From the NCBI GenBank assembly GCA_965248635.1, contig OZ252114.1:3348001-3412000 (forward strand): DNA of 64,000 bases. Reading direction: 5' to 3'. The notes below the pieces were generated by a model. The model searched no databases and had not been told where the DNA came from. It saw only the letters and a list, made by a program, of their open reading frames with translations. Below are positions 52,341-63,639 of this stretch, piece after piece (positions within the stretch are counted from its first letter, which is position 1; the number at the start of each line of letters is the position of its first letter). The DNA is from CBDAPI01 sp965248635 (lineage in GTDB: Bacteria > Acidobacteriota > UBA6911 > RPQK01 > CBDAPI01). A program made the translations under genes and the position numbers.

Positions 52341-53976
52341 ACCGTCGGTTGCGCATCTCGCGAACACGCTGAATCAACTGATTCGTGGATGGGTCGTGAT
52401 CCAGATCCGGTGGGGACTTGGCGGTGACCTCTGCCAGGATCCGGCCGGCAAGTGTCTTCCCCAGCTCGACTCCCCACTGGTCAAAAGAGTAAACATTCCA
52501 CAGCAATCCCTGGGTAAAGACCTGGTGTTCGTAGAGGGCAACCAGCTGGCCCAGCACTCGAGGTGTCAGACGGCGGGCCAGAATCACACTGGTGGGTCGA
52601 TTCCCCGGAAAGACTCGGAAGGGTATCTGAGCCGGATCCATGCCCTCCTGCTGGGCCTCTACAGCAGTTCTTCCAAAGGCCAGTGCTTCGGCCTGAGCCA
52701 GAGCATTGGCAATCAGACTCTCCTGCTGGTCACCGATCTCGTTGTGAGATTCGGCAAATGCAATCAAGTCCACAGGTACCAACCTGGTCCCCTGGTGAAG
52801 CAGCTGGAAAAATGCGTGCTGGCCGTTGGTCCCGGCTTCACCCCAGACGAGCGGTCCGGTTTGCCAGGAAACGGGTTCGCCCTGCTGGCTGACCGACTTG
52901 CCATTGCTCTCCATGTCGGTTTGCTGCAGGTAGGCAGGGAGCCTGCTCAACCGGTGATCGTAGGGGATGATCGCTTTACTCTGACACCCGAAGAAGTTGT
53001 TGTACCAGAGCCCCAGCAGTCCCAGAATGACGGGGCCGTTTCGCTCAAAAGGAGTTTCCAGAAAATGGCGGTCCATCTGGTGAAAGCCTTCCAGCAGCTC
53101 TTGAAAGCGGCTGGACCCTATGGCCAGCATGATGGAGAGTCCGATGGCGGAGGTGAAAGAATATCGTCCGCCGATCCAGTCCCAGAACTCGAACATGTTC
53201 TCCCTGGCGATCCCGAACTCCTTGACCTCCGCCTGGTTTGTGGAGACGGCGACAAAATGCTCCGAAACGGAGGCCGGATCTCCCAGATGGTCGAGCACCC
53301 AGCTTCGAGCACTCCGCGCATTCTTCAAGGTCTCCTCAGTTCGAAAGCTCTTGGAACAGACCACGAACAGCGTCCCTTCAGCGGACAGATTCTGAAGAGC
53401 ATCGGTCAGATCGGAGGGGTCGATGTTCGAGACGAAACGAAACTCGAGACCGGACAGATGATAGGGCTTCAGGGCCTGTACCGCCATTCTGGGTCCCAGG
53501 TCCGATCCCCCGATGCCGATGTTCACAACAGCCCTGAACCGTTTGCCGGTAAAGCCTCTTCTGTCTCCCGAGTGAATCTGCCCGCAAAAGTCACCCATGC
53601 GCCTGAGAACCCGGTGCACACGCGGCATGACATCCTCTCCATCGAGATAGACCGGCGGCTCCAGCGGGTGGCGCAGGGCAGTGTGCAAAACCGCACGATT
53701 CTCGGTGCGGTTGATGCGCTTCCCCCTGAACATGGCCTCTCTGAACCGGGCCAGGCCGGAAGTGGCTGCCAGGTCAAAAAGCAGGCGCATCGTTTCTCGC
53801 GTAACCCTGTTCTTGGAGAGATCCAGCCAAAGATCGCCGACTTCCCAGGTGAGTCTCGCAACCCGGCCCGGCTCCTCTTCGAAGAGTTCCCTGAGACTTC
53901 GGGTCCGGATCTTTTCGAAGTGTGCTGCCAGCGCCTTCCATTCCTGAGTCTCGGGTGGTCGCGAATAGTGCTTCAT
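52339..53976 (-). CDS. pgi: Glucose-6-phosphate isomerase
   Basis: A glycolytic isomerase of 545 residues. Visible are NIGIGGSDLGPRMAVQAL, VCSKSFRTEETLKNA, DWIGGRYSFTSAIGL and GEAGTNGQHAFFQLLHQGT. Eubacterial PGI signatures are all in place. ATG 53974-53976 has no Shine-Dalgarno; the 5' leader consists of AACC-type heptamers down to the start codon (CAGTAACCAAACAACC-ATG). This is the same arrangement as purH. Confidence 0.95.
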   Translation of the reverse strand: MKHYSRPPETQEWKALAAHFEKIRTRSLRELFEEEPGRVARLTWEVGDLWLDLSKNRVTRETMRLLFDLAATSGLARFREAMFRGKRINRTENRAVLHTALRHPLEPPVYLDGEDVMPRVHRVLRRMGDFCGQIHSGDRRGFTGKRFRAVVNIGIGGSDLGPRMAVQALKPYHLSGLEFRFVSNIDPSDLTDALQNLSAEGTLFVVCSKSFRTEETLKNARSARSWVLDHLGDPASVSEHFVAVSTNQAEVKEFGIARENMFEFWDWIGGRYSFTSAIGLSIMLAIGSSRFQELLEGFHQMDRHFLETPFERNGPVILGLLGLWYNNFFGCQSKAIIPYDHRLSRLPAYLQQTDMESNGKSVSQQGEPVSWQTGPLVWGEAGTNGQHAFFQLLHQGTRLVPVDLIAFAESHNEIGDQQESLIANALAQAEALAFGRTAVEAQQEGMDPAQIPFRVFPGNRPTSVILARRLTPRVLGQLVALYEHQVFTQGLLWNVYSFDQWGVELGKTLAGRILAEVTAKSPPDLDHDPSTNQLIQRVREMRNRR

Positions 53977-54090
53977 GGTTGTTTGGTTACTGGTTGCCGG
54001 CTATTGGTTTGCTGTCAAATGGTCAGAGATTACAGGTTACAGGTTACAGGTTACAGGTTACAGGTTGAAGGTTGAAGGTTGAAGGTTGAA
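53977..54090. repeat. Period-7 array in the pgi 5' leader
   Basis: Degenerate units (GGTTACT, GGTTGCC, GGCTATT, GGTTTGC...) nearest the start codon pass into a perfect block: four GGTTACA (54035-54062) followed by four GGTTGAA (54063-54090). Together with 5661-5744 it is one of the two largest arrays of the family. Confidence 0.92.
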
Positions 54091-54206
54091 GATCCCAAGT
54101 CCGAGGGCGTCGGGTGAGTATCGAAAAGTGACCGCTATCACAAGGACGAAACACTGAATTCAATCTAAATACAATAAATAACAATGATTAACATTAAATT
54201 ACATCC

Positions 54207-54236
54207 TTGACTTTCCCGTAGCAATTGCTGCAATAT
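54207..54236 (+). promoter_or_regulatory. Candidate sigma-70-type promoter for the J-domain gene
   Basis: TTGACT (54207-54212), an 18-base spacer and CAATAT (54231-54236) lie ~60 bases before GTG 54295, within an unusually AT-rich stretch (54140-54240) that could serve as an UP element. The rest of 53977-54294 is the 7-base array. Confidence 0.4.
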
Positions 54237-54294
54237 GTAGACAACTTTCAATCTTGTCGGGCTGGCAAGCAACTAGGTCAGGAGGCGGCCTCTA

Positions 54295-54903
54295 GTGTCC
54301 AAGGGACATTTCGAAGACTACTACGACACCCTGCAGGTGAGTCCAAATGCCGATCAGGCAACGGTTCAGGGTGTTTACCGTCTGCTGGCCAAGCGGTACC
54401 ATCCCGACAATTACGAGTCGGGCGACTCCCGGCGCTTTCTGCGCCTTCGAGAAGCCTACCGCGTGATTTCCGATCCCGACAGGAGAGCTGAGTACGACGC
54501 AAGCTACGAAACTGCTCGTCGAGAGCAGTGGAAGATCTTCAGCCAGCGAGAAGCATCCAGCAGTGTGGACGACGACGAGAACATCAGAAGGGGCATACTC
54601 TCGCTCCTCTATGTAGCTCGCCGCCGCTACGTCGACGATCCAGGGATGGGACCAATGCATCTGGAAAGGTACCTGGGGACTCCGGAGGAACATCTCGAAT
54701 TCCATCTCTGGTATCTGAAAGAAAAGGGTTGGGTCATGCGAACCGACTCCGGGGAGTACGCGATCACGGTGGGCGGCATCGACCAGGTCACCGAAAACGT
54801 AATGCTGCGGACTGATCGTCTTCTCTCGAAGGTGGCGGGCAATGAGGATGGCCAGTCAGACTCGGTCCTGGATAGGCTCCGTATTTTGAAAGAGTCGGCC
54901 TGA
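54295..54903 (+). CDS. J-domain (DnaJ-like) protein
   Basis: GTG 54295 starts a 202-residue protein. Residues 7-70 form a J domain: DYYDTLQVSPNADQATVQGVYRLLAKRYHPDNYESGDSRRFLRLREAYRVISDPDRRAEYD, with the essential HPD. The C-terminal ~120 residues (ILSLLYVARRRYVDDPGMGP...LEFHLWYLKEKGWVMRTDSGEYAIT) look like a winged-helix domain instead of the DnaJ zinc and substrate domains. It probably recruits DnaK to a specific client. Family of the C-terminal part unknown. Confidence 0.85.
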   Translation: MSKGHFEDYYDTLQVSPNADQATVQGVYRLLAKRYHPDNYESGDSRRFLRLREAYRVISDPDRRAEYDASYETARREQWKIFSQREASSSVDDDENIRRGILSLLYVARRRYVDDPGMGPMHLERYLGTPEEHLEFHLWYLKEKGWVMRTDSGEYAITVGGIDQVTENVMLRTDRLLSKVAGNEDGQSDSVLDRLRILKESA

Positions 54904-54916
54904 CTCCCCCCTAACC

Positions 54917-55675
54917 TCAATCGATTGGCCTGATCCGCAGATACTTCGAGAGAACCCCGACTGCCAGATAGGCCGGACCCGTGTCCAGAAGAGCAGCCGT
55001 CAACTTGAAGAGATAGCCCGACCAGATGAAGATCAAGAGCTGCTTGAATACCGGCTCGTCGGCCTGGATGGGAAGGGCTCCCGCCCAGTAGTGGGTGATC
55101 AGAATGACGGCCACCGTGTCGATCAACTGGCTGGTCAAGGTGGATCCGTTATTCCTCAACCACAAGTATCTACCCTTCGTGAGATCCTTGATCCAGTGAA
55201 AAGTGTAGACGTCACAGAACTGGGCACTCAGGTACGCGATCATGGAAGCCGAGACGGCACCGAAGGTCAGTGCACGAATCTCGAAGAACGCTGACAGCCG
55301 CCCGGCTTCGTCATGCAGAATCTGACCCGTCACCGGATCGGTCTTCTCAAATCCGGGAAGAATTCCTCCCAGCCAGATGACCAGCACCAGCCAGACATTG
55401 AGCAGCAGGCCCATCCACACCACCCAGGACGCACGACGCCTTCCGTACAACTCGCTGATCAGATCCGTACACAGAAACGTGATGGGGTAGGGCAAGACAC
55501 CCACTGCGACTGCCACGGGTATCTCCCACCCAAAGACGGTGAAAGACAGATCTACAAAGCGGGAAATACCCAGAATGTTGAGCATCGCCAGCGTTCCCAG
55601 AAAGATCCCTGAGAGCACCAGGAATACTTTTTCCCGTCGAGCCTGAAGAACTGAGGGGGAGGGTTCAGCTGGCAT
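54917..55675 (-). CDS. Queuosine precursor transporter (YhhQ/VUT family)
   Basis: A 252-residue, six-helix membrane protein with the VUT/YhhQ pattern: NILGISRFVDLSF, GVLPYPITFLCTDLISELYGRRRA, AQFCDVYTFHWIKDLTKGRYLWLRNNGSTLTSQLIDTV. It imports preQ0/preQ1 or queuine for tRNA modification. No queuosine enzymes are near. Confidence 0.88.
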   Translation of the reverse strand: MPAEPSPSVLQARREKVFLVLSGIFLGTLAMLNILGISRFVDLSFTVFGWEIPVAVAVGVLPYPITFLCTDLISELYGRRRASWVVWMGLLLNVWLVLVIWLGGILPGFEKTDPVTGQILHDEAGRLSAFFEIRALTFGAVSASMIAYLSAQFCDVYTFHWIKDLTKGRYLWLRNNGSTLTSQLIDTVAVILITHYWAGALPIQADEPVFKQLLIFIWSGYLFKLTAALLDTGPAYLAVGVLSKYLRIRPID

Positions 55676-55743
55676 GACTCCCTATCCACTTCCACGTGCG
55701 GGGCACTGTTGTTCAGTTCGGTCTCGCGGAGCCATTGCGCTTC

Positions 55744-57429
55744 CTACTTTGATCTTCGGGCTTCGCGCTCGGCCAGCTTCTGAACCTCTTCTTCCAGGAG
55801 CACCCGCTTCAAGATCTTGCCCACTCCACTCTTGGGAAGCTCGGAACGAAATTCGATCTGCTTGGGGATCTTGTACTTGGAGAGCTTGTCCACACAAAAA
55901 TCAATGATGTCAGTCTTGGCCACTTGCCTTCCCTGTGCGGTGACAATGAAGGCCTTCACAACTTCTTCCCGGACGCGGCTGGGAACTCCTACAACGGCCA
56001 CCTCGACAACATCCGGATGGGTCAGCAGCAGCTCTTCGATCTCGCGAGGATAGACATTCATGCCGGCGCTGATAATGATGTCTTTCTTCCGATCAACGAT
56101 CGTGATGAACCCTTCCTCGTCCCGGGAGGCCAGATCACCAGTGTAGAGCCACCCGTCCTTGAGAACCTCCCGAGTCTCCTCCGGCATGCTCCAGTACTCC
56201 TTCATCACCTGCGGTCCTTTGATTGCGAGTTCTCCAACCTCACCCGCAGGCAGAACCGCCCGGGTCTGATGATCCACCACGCGGGCCAGCGTGTCCGGGA
56301 TCGGAACACCAATGGTCCCGCTTTTCCGATGGCCGAAGATCGGGTTCACAATCGCCACGGGAGAGGTCTCCGACAGCCCATATCCTTCCACCAGTTTCCC
56401 TCCGGTCAACTCCTCGAAGCTACTTTGAACCTCGGCGGGGAGCGCAGCGCCACCACTGACACAAAGCCGAATCGAATTGACGTCCTCGGGCTGAACCCTG
56501 GGAGAGTGATTGATGGCGTTGTACATGGATGGCACACCGCAGAAAATAGTGGGCCGGTGCTTCTTGATTCGTTTGAGGGCGTCAGCCAGATCGAATCGGG
56601 GGAGCAGGAGCAGTGTGGCCTGGGCCTGGATCCCCAGATGCAGGGAGGTGGTCATCCCATAACTGTGGAAAAAAGGCAGAACCGCCAGAATGGTCTCGGC
56701 TCGATCTCTAAAACCCGCCAGCCAGGCCCTGGTCTGCAGGACATTGGCCAGGAGATTCCGATGAGTGAGAACTGCACCTTTCGAGACCCCCGTGGTCCCG
56801 CCCGTGTAGAGAAAAATAGCGGTGTCCGCGGGCCGCGATCGGTGCGCCTCAACCCCGGGGAACCGTTTCTTCAGCAGCCTGCTGTAGAAATAGGTGTCGG
56901 GAGCCGGGTCGACCGGAGTCTCATGTCGATTCTTGATCTTATAAGCTAAGTTCAAGGGGAACGGAAGAAAATCCTGCACGCCCGCATAAATGACGCGTTT
57001 CACAGCGGTAGACGGCACCACAGAGGAGATGCGCTGGTGCAGTTTGTCCAGGGCAACAATCGTCTCAGCGCCGGAATTGTTCAACTGGTACTCCAGTTCC
57101 CTCTCCACGTAAAGCGGATTGGTGGGAACCAGAACGGCCCCCAGTTTCATGGCAGCGAAATGGGCAACCGGGTAAACCGGCAGGTTAGGTAAGATCAAAG
57201 CGACACGATCCTCCCGCTTGACTCCAAGTGAAGCCAGCGCGGCCGCAAATTGATCCACCATTTGACCCAGTTTTCGATAGCTGGTCCGAGCTCCGAAAAA
57301 GAGGGTGGCCGTTCTCCCCGGACTCTGCTGCACCGCCTTTTCAAAAAGCTCGTAGAGGGTCGTCTCCGGATAGTCCAGCGAAGACTTCACCTCAGGGTCA
57401 TAAAACCGGTGCCATACCTGCTGCTCCAT
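55744..57429 (-). CDS. fadD: Long-chain fatty acid-CoA ligase
   Basis: A 561-residue ANL-superfamily acyl-CoA synthetase. AMP-binding motif FLYTGGTTGVSKGAVLTHRN, LPFFHSYGMTTSLHLG, LCVSGGAALPAEVQSSFEELTG, EGYGLSETSPVA, WLYTGDLASRDEEGFITIVDRKKDIIISAGMNVYPREIE, and the catalytic Lys in KYKIPKQIEF. It activates fatty acids to acyl-CoA. Monocistronic, with the hairpin repeat upstream. Confidence 0.93.
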   Translation of the reverse strand: MEQQVWHRFYDPEVKSSLDYPETTLYELFEKAVQQSPGRTATLFFGARTSYRKLGQMVDQFAAALASLGVKREDRVALILPNLPVYPVAHFAAMKLGAVLVPTNPLYVERELEYQLNNSGAETIVALDKLHQRISSVVPSTAVKRVIYAGVQDFLPFPLNLAYKIKNRHETPVDPAPDTYFYSRLLKKRFPGVEAHRSRPADTAIFLYTGGTTGVSKGAVLTHRNLLANVLQTRAWLAGFRDRAETILAVLPFFHSYGMTTSLHLGIQAQATLLLLPRFDLADALKRIKKHRPTIFCGVPSMYNAINHSPRVQPEDVNSIRLCVSGGAALPAEVQSSFEELTGGKLVEGYGLSETSPVAIVNPIFGHRKSGTIGVPIPDTLARVVDHQTRAVLPAGEVGELAIKGPQVMKEYWSMPEETREVLKDGWLYTGDLASRDEEGFITIVDRKKDIIISAGMNVYPREIEELLLTHPDVVEVAVVGVPSRVREEVVKAFIVTAQGRQVAKTDIIDFCVDKLSKYKIPKQIEFRSELPKSGVGKILKRVLLEEEVQKLAEREARRSK

Positions 57430-57440
57430 GGGCGTCTCCC

Positions 57441-57482
57441 TAGCAGCCCGCGATGGAAGTCCGAGGCGCGACTTTCACCACA
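57441..57482. repeat. Hairpin repeat upstream of fadD
   Basis: GGAAGTC (57455-57461) pairs with GACTTTC (57470-57476), flanked by AGCAGCCCG and ACCACAC. Third copy of the family seen at 28849 and 46856. The rest of 57430-57711 shows no gene apart from upstream parts of the next frame. Confidence 0.55.
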
Positions 57483-57711
57483 CACCGCCAACGTTGGTGG
57501 AAAAGAGTTTGATGCAAAACTCTATCAGATTGCGTCGCTCATTGTGAGCGTCTTCCCCGTCCCGCCGGAGTTCAAGAGTCGGAGGCCGAACCGCCCTTTT
57601 GCCAGGCGAGGGCTAAGTCAGATGTCCTCCGGGGCTGGTAGACTTCCGAGGCGTGGGCAATGGGAGTTGCCAGTCCGTTTAGTAGGAGAGGGTGGGCTTG
57701 AGGAAACAATT

Positions 57712-60097
57712 TTGACTTGGCGACTAGCTGTTGCCTTGACAGTGACGACGCTCGTGACGCTGGGAATCGAACTCAACTTCACGCGGCTGGTCTCCCTGCT
57801 CTTCATGACCAGCGATGTTTACTGGGTCATTGCTGTGGCGCTGCTTGGTTTCGGCAGCGGGGGTGCTACAGTAGCAGTGGCCGGACATCGGCTGTCCCCC
57901 CGGGCCGAGTGGCTGCTCCCCACCCTGATGGTCGCCATTGGGTTAACGATCCCGCTCCAGCTCCTGCTCTTCCGTCAGCTCCATCCAGAGGTCACAGCGG
58001 GCTTTTTCCCCGCGAGGCTGCCCTTCCTTATCACGTTGGTTTCTCTCTCCAGTCTGGTCACGTTTTTCCTGGCGAGCCTGTTCATATCGCTTGTCTTCAT
58101 GCGCCACAGGGAACTGATCGGCCGTCTCTACTTCTTCGACCTGTTTGGAGCCGCCCTCGGGTGCGCGGTCTTCTTCATCCTCCTGCGCTCGGTCGGTGTC
58201 GAGTACTCCAACTTGATTCTGGCGGCCGTCGTAATTGTGGCTTCTTTGCTCTTGGTTCCCCGGATCTCCTGGAGGGCGGGGGTGCTGTGGGCAGGTGCAA
58301 TAGGAGTCGTGGCGGCTACGGGCTTTTCGATCCGGGGACCCAGCCCGCTGGCTCCTTTCGTGGGGCGTGAGCTTCGCATGCTTTACCAGTATCAGGAGCA
58401 GGCCAAGCTCGAGTTCCAACGGTGGGACCCGGTGGCGCGCATCGACATCACATCAGTTCCAGGGCATGTCCTCCATCTCCCGGATACGACGCAGTACAAG
58501 CTCTTGACTCAAGACGGTGGAGCCCCATCCATCTTGCTCGGCTTCGATCGGCCTTTCGAGGAGCTCGAATTTCCCGAGCGGAGTTTGCTGGGCATCGCCT
58601 ACTGGGTACGCCAGGCGGACTCGGTCCTGATCATTGGGCCGGGAGGCGGCCCCGATGTCGTCGCAGCACTGCGTTACAAGCCCTCCAGGGTGACCGTCGT
58701 GGAACTCAACGAGACAACGATCAGGGTCGTCCGTGATCGTTTCAGAGAATTCACGGGAGGCCTTTACCAGCGGCCGGCGGTGGAGGTTTTTCACGACGAC
58801 GGTCGGCACTTTGTCCGAACCAGTGATCGCCTCTACGATGTCATCCAGTTGACGGGCGTAGATACGAGCGTGGTCAGCGCCGGGGGCAACCTCTCCGAGA
58901 ATTACCTCTACACGATGGAAGCTTTCGAGGACTACTGGGATCATCTGACGGCAGATGGCATGTTGTCCTTGACCTATCCGCATTTTATGGGGTGGGGTAC
59001 CAAGGCCGTGGGAATGCTCCTGAAGATGTTGCACGAGCGCGGTGCCACCGCCCCGGACAGGAACCTGTTGATCAGCATGAGCGGCGGATACATCAACATC
59101 CTGCTCAAGAAGTCCGCCTTTACCACCGAGGAGGTCGAATCGGTCTCGGAACACTTCGAGCGACCCTTGTTTGGCCTCTTGCTTCCCCTCTACTACGAGC
59201 TGTGGGGGCAGTACCTTCCTGAGGGGAGTTTTGATATCTACACTCGCCGGGAGTATCTTTGACCAGCAGGGGGTTCTTTACGATCCATTTAAGAGCCGCC
59301 CGAATCTCTACAGTGGCGGCGTAGCCGATTGGATGGATCAACCTGACACGTCTGTCTTCTGGAAGACGCTGAAGGACGTCGGGTCTGCTCACGACGACAG
59401 GCCGTTTTTCTTCTCACCGATCGATGTTGGCCCGCGCTTCTCACGGAAAATTCTGTGGCTGGCAATTCCTACGCTGGCCCTCATCATAATGCCCCTGGCG
59501 ATATTCGAGAGCAGAGGAGTGCAGGTTTCTGGAGCGATCGCACTGGTCCTTTACTTCGCCAGCCTGGGCCTGGCTTTCATTGCGATGGAGATGGTCTTTT
59601 TACAGAGGTTCGTTCTGTTTCTCGGGCATCCAGCATTGTCGTTCGCCTTGATACTCGGGGTGCTGCTTATCTCGACCGGTCTTGGCAGCCTGATGTCGAA
59701 ACGACTCGCGAACCCGCCCCTGCGTGGGATTCTCCTGGCCATTGCCTGTCTGGTAGCCTGTACGCTTGGTTTTGTGGTTCTTTCTGACCCTCTGACTCAG
59801 GCCCTCCTGCGGGCACCGCTGGCTACGCGGGTGGCACTGGTGGCGGTGCTGGTAGCTCCGTTTGGCCTTCTCATGGGAGTGCTTTTCCCTTCCGGGATCC
59901 GGCTCCTTCACTCCCACGACGAGATCTTCGTGCCGTGGGCCTGGGGCATCAACGGCAGCGCTTCAGTGATGGGAACTCTGGTCAGCCTTTTTCTGGCGGT
60001 AAAGATCGGCTTCTCCATGCTCCTTCTTATTGCCGTAGGAGTTTACGTCGTGGCTGCAGGAGCCGCCGTCTGGGCCGTGCGGAGCCGTGTAACCTGA
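57712..60097 (+). CDS. Spermidine-synthase-like membrane protein, expressed through a candidate prfB-type +1 frameshift
   Basis: The start is TTG 57712, with GAGGA 7 bases before. Six or seven helices (TVTTLVTLGIELNFTRLVSLLF, GFGSGGATVAVAG...) precede a Rossmann domain: DSVLIIGPGGGPDVVAALRYKPSRVTVVELNETTIRVVRDRF, HDDGRHFVRTSDRLYDVIQLTGVDT. The zero frame ends at TGA 59260-59262 after CGG-GAG-TAT-CTT. The +1 frame continues FDQQGVLYDPFKSRPNLYSGG ... AHDDRPFFFSPI and six more helices to 60097. Total ~795 residues, the size of known fused spermidine-synthase-like membrane proteins. The TGA context equals the RF2 frameshift site. An indel is the alternative. The polyamine substrate is not shown. 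Confidence 0.8.
59248..59263 (+). promoter_or_regulatory. Candidate programmed +1 frameshift site (CTT-TGA-C)
   Basis: In frame: CGG-GAG-TAT-CTT-TGA-C. The P-site codon CTT can slip to TTT, and GGGAG sits at the same 3-base spacing as AGGGGG in E. coli prfB (AGGGGG-TAT-CTT-TGA-C). The ten bases TATCTTTGAC are identical. The shift of +1 is exactly the one needed to join the two halves of the membrane protein. Confidence 0.55.
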
Positions 60098-60102
60098 ACT
60101 GG

Positions 60103-60146
60103 CCCCTGCCCCGGATCACGATTCCGCGGTCGCCCTCAGGCAGGGG
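60103..60146 (+). terminator. Possible terminator hairpin
   Basis: CCCCTGCC and GGCAGGGG form an 8-bp stem with a 28-base loop just after the membrane-protein stop. There is no T run, so it may be only a transcript-stabilising hairpin. Confidence 0.25.
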
Positions 60147-60254
60147 TCCCCGTGAGCCGTCGGATGGTGGAGTCTCGCAACCACCGGACCAGAATCTTAT
60201 AATCCAAGGCGACTCTTCAAAAGACAACCAATCTCGACTTCCCGGAGTTCTGGT

Positions 60255-62369
<2,115 letters not shown>

Positions 62370-62374
62370 GTAAT

Positions 62375-62395
62375 GGGTTCTGGGTTCTGGGTTGC
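62375..62395. repeat. Period-7 array GGGTTCT-GGGTTCT-GGGTTGC after the peptidase
   Basis: Three units five bases after the peptidase stop, followed by inverted repeats (CCAGGG...CCCTGG at ~62399-62414) and GGGCCGG-CACAAGA-CCGGCCC (62431-62451), which could terminate both convergent genes. Confidence 0.7.
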
Positions 62396-62430
62396 GTACC
62401 AGGGGCAACCCTGGTGGTCGCCCGGAAAAC

Positions 62431-62451
62431 GGGCCGGCACAAGACCGGCCC
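62431..62451. terminator. Perfect 7-bp hairpin between convergent genes
   Basis: GGGCCGG pairs with CCGGCCC across a 7-base loop, 15 bases beyond the end of the GT4 gene. It has no T run on either side, so its terminator role is uncertain. Confidence 0.3.
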
Positions 62452-62466
62452 CTGCGGGCTCCTCTA

Positions 62467-63585
62467 TCAGCCGGCTTTGTCGATCCAGGGGCTCAGATGC
62501 TCCAGGCCCACCTTTGCAAAGAACTCCTGCCAGGACTGCCGAAAATGGGAGCGAGAGAATCTCTGCACGCTCTGCCGCAGTCCCTCCGGCCGAAAGCGAA
62601 TCGAGTCAAACCTTTCCAGCGCCTCCAGCAGGCTGGGAACCGTCTGCTCCGGAAAGAGGATTCCGGTACTCCCATCTTCGACAACTTCTGTCGCTCCGCC
62701 CTCTCCAAATGCGATTACCGGGCAACCACAGGCAAGGGCCTCGATCGGGACCAGACCAAAGTCTTCCAGACCCGGGAAAATGACGGCTCGTGCTTTTCGA
62801 TAGAGCTGGCGGATGTCCTCGTCACTTTGCCAGCCCACGAACTCGATATTGGACAGTGCCCTTTTCTGAAGGACCCGCGACAGGGGGCCGGTTCCAACCA
62901 CCAGCAGGCGGTCTCCGCGCCGGTTCAGGGCCTCTACGGCAAGGTCCAGGCGTTTTTGCGGCACCAGGCCCGACACGACCAGAAAGAAGCCGTCCCTCCG
63001 GTCGGAATTGGGTGTGTAGAAGCCCAGATCAGAACAGGGGTAAACCAGGGCCGAATTTCGCCCGTACACTCGCTCGATTCTCTTTTGAACGGTCTTTGAG
63101 ATGGCCACGAAGTGATCCACGGAGCCGCTCATCTCCTGATCCCAGGACTTGAGTGAACGGGCCAAGTAGGACAGGGCCAACCCCCGAAAGGAATCATTCA
63201 GCTCACTGCCGTAGAGGTGCGGCTCCCACAGATAGCGCATTGGAGTCAGGCAGTAACAGACGTGGGGGATCCCCGGCCTGCGGGGAAACGCCTTGGCCAC
63301 CGAGTGGCTGATACTCACAACCAGATCGGCATTCCGGACGGGTAGCGAGAGGGCGGCCCGACGGAAAAAAGGCAAGGTGTACCGGTAGTAGCGTGTGATG
63401 CCGGGAAGACGGTTCAGAGTCGAGGCAAAGACCGTCAACTCCTGCAGGGAAGGGTGCAGATTGGCGGGATCCAGAAAGAGGGTGCTGATTTCCAGGCGAT
63501 CCCAGCCCGAAGCCAGTTCCACCAGGACGCGCTCAGCCCCGCGCGGATCGACAATCCAATCGTGACAAATCACAACCCGGTTCAT
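62467..63585 (-). CDS. GT4 glycosyltransferase (mannosyltransferase-like, WbaZ type)
   Basis: ATG 63585 (MNRVVICHDWIVDPRGAERVLVELA) gives 372 residues; the frame extends 15 residues further upstream. GT-B fold: N-terminal half with HVCYCLTPMRYLWEPH and HFVAISKTVQKRI, C-terminal half with FLVVSGLVPQKRLDLAVEAL, AVIFPGLEDFGLVPIEALACGCPVIAFGEGGATEVV (EX7E). Relatives add mannose or other sugars to lipid-linked glycans in the cytoplasm. The gene stands alone. Confidence 0.85.
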   Translation of the reverse strand: MNRVVICHDWIVDPRGAERVLVELASGWDRLEISTLFLDPANLHPSLQELTVFASTLNRLPGITRYYRYTLPFFRRAALSLPVRNADLVVSISHSVAKAFPRRPGIPHVCYCLTPMRYLWEPHLYGSELNDSFRGLALSYLARSLKSWDQEMSGSVDHFVAISKTVQKRIERVYGRNSALVYPCSDLGFYTPNSDRRDGFFLVVSGLVPQKRLDLAVEALNRRGDRLLVVGTGPLSRVLQKRALSNIEFVGWQSDEDIRQLYRKARAVIFPGLEDFGLVPIEALACGCPVIAFGEGGATEVVEDGSTGILFPEQTVPSLLEALERFDSIRFRPEGLRQSVQRFSRSHFRQSWQEFFAKVGLEHLSPWIDKAG

Positions 63586-63639
63586 AAACTCTGAATCTAC
63601 CCTGCCGGCCTCCATTCCTGCAGTCCACAAGGATACCGG

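Noticed and set aside
52396..54075. 559-codon open frame on the plus strand
   Set aside because: Lies entirely opposite pgi, whose motifs are unambiguous. The translation is low-complexity and without domains, and its end reads through the heptamer array.
53977..54090. CRISPR-like array
   Set aside because: Units are 7 bases with no spacers, so this is a tandem microsatellite and not a CRISPR. No cas genes in the window.
57250..57711. Longer N-terminus of the spermidine-synthase-like protein
   Set aside because: This part is antisense to fadD and crosses the hairpin repeat; the TTG at 57712 with GAGGA is the better start.
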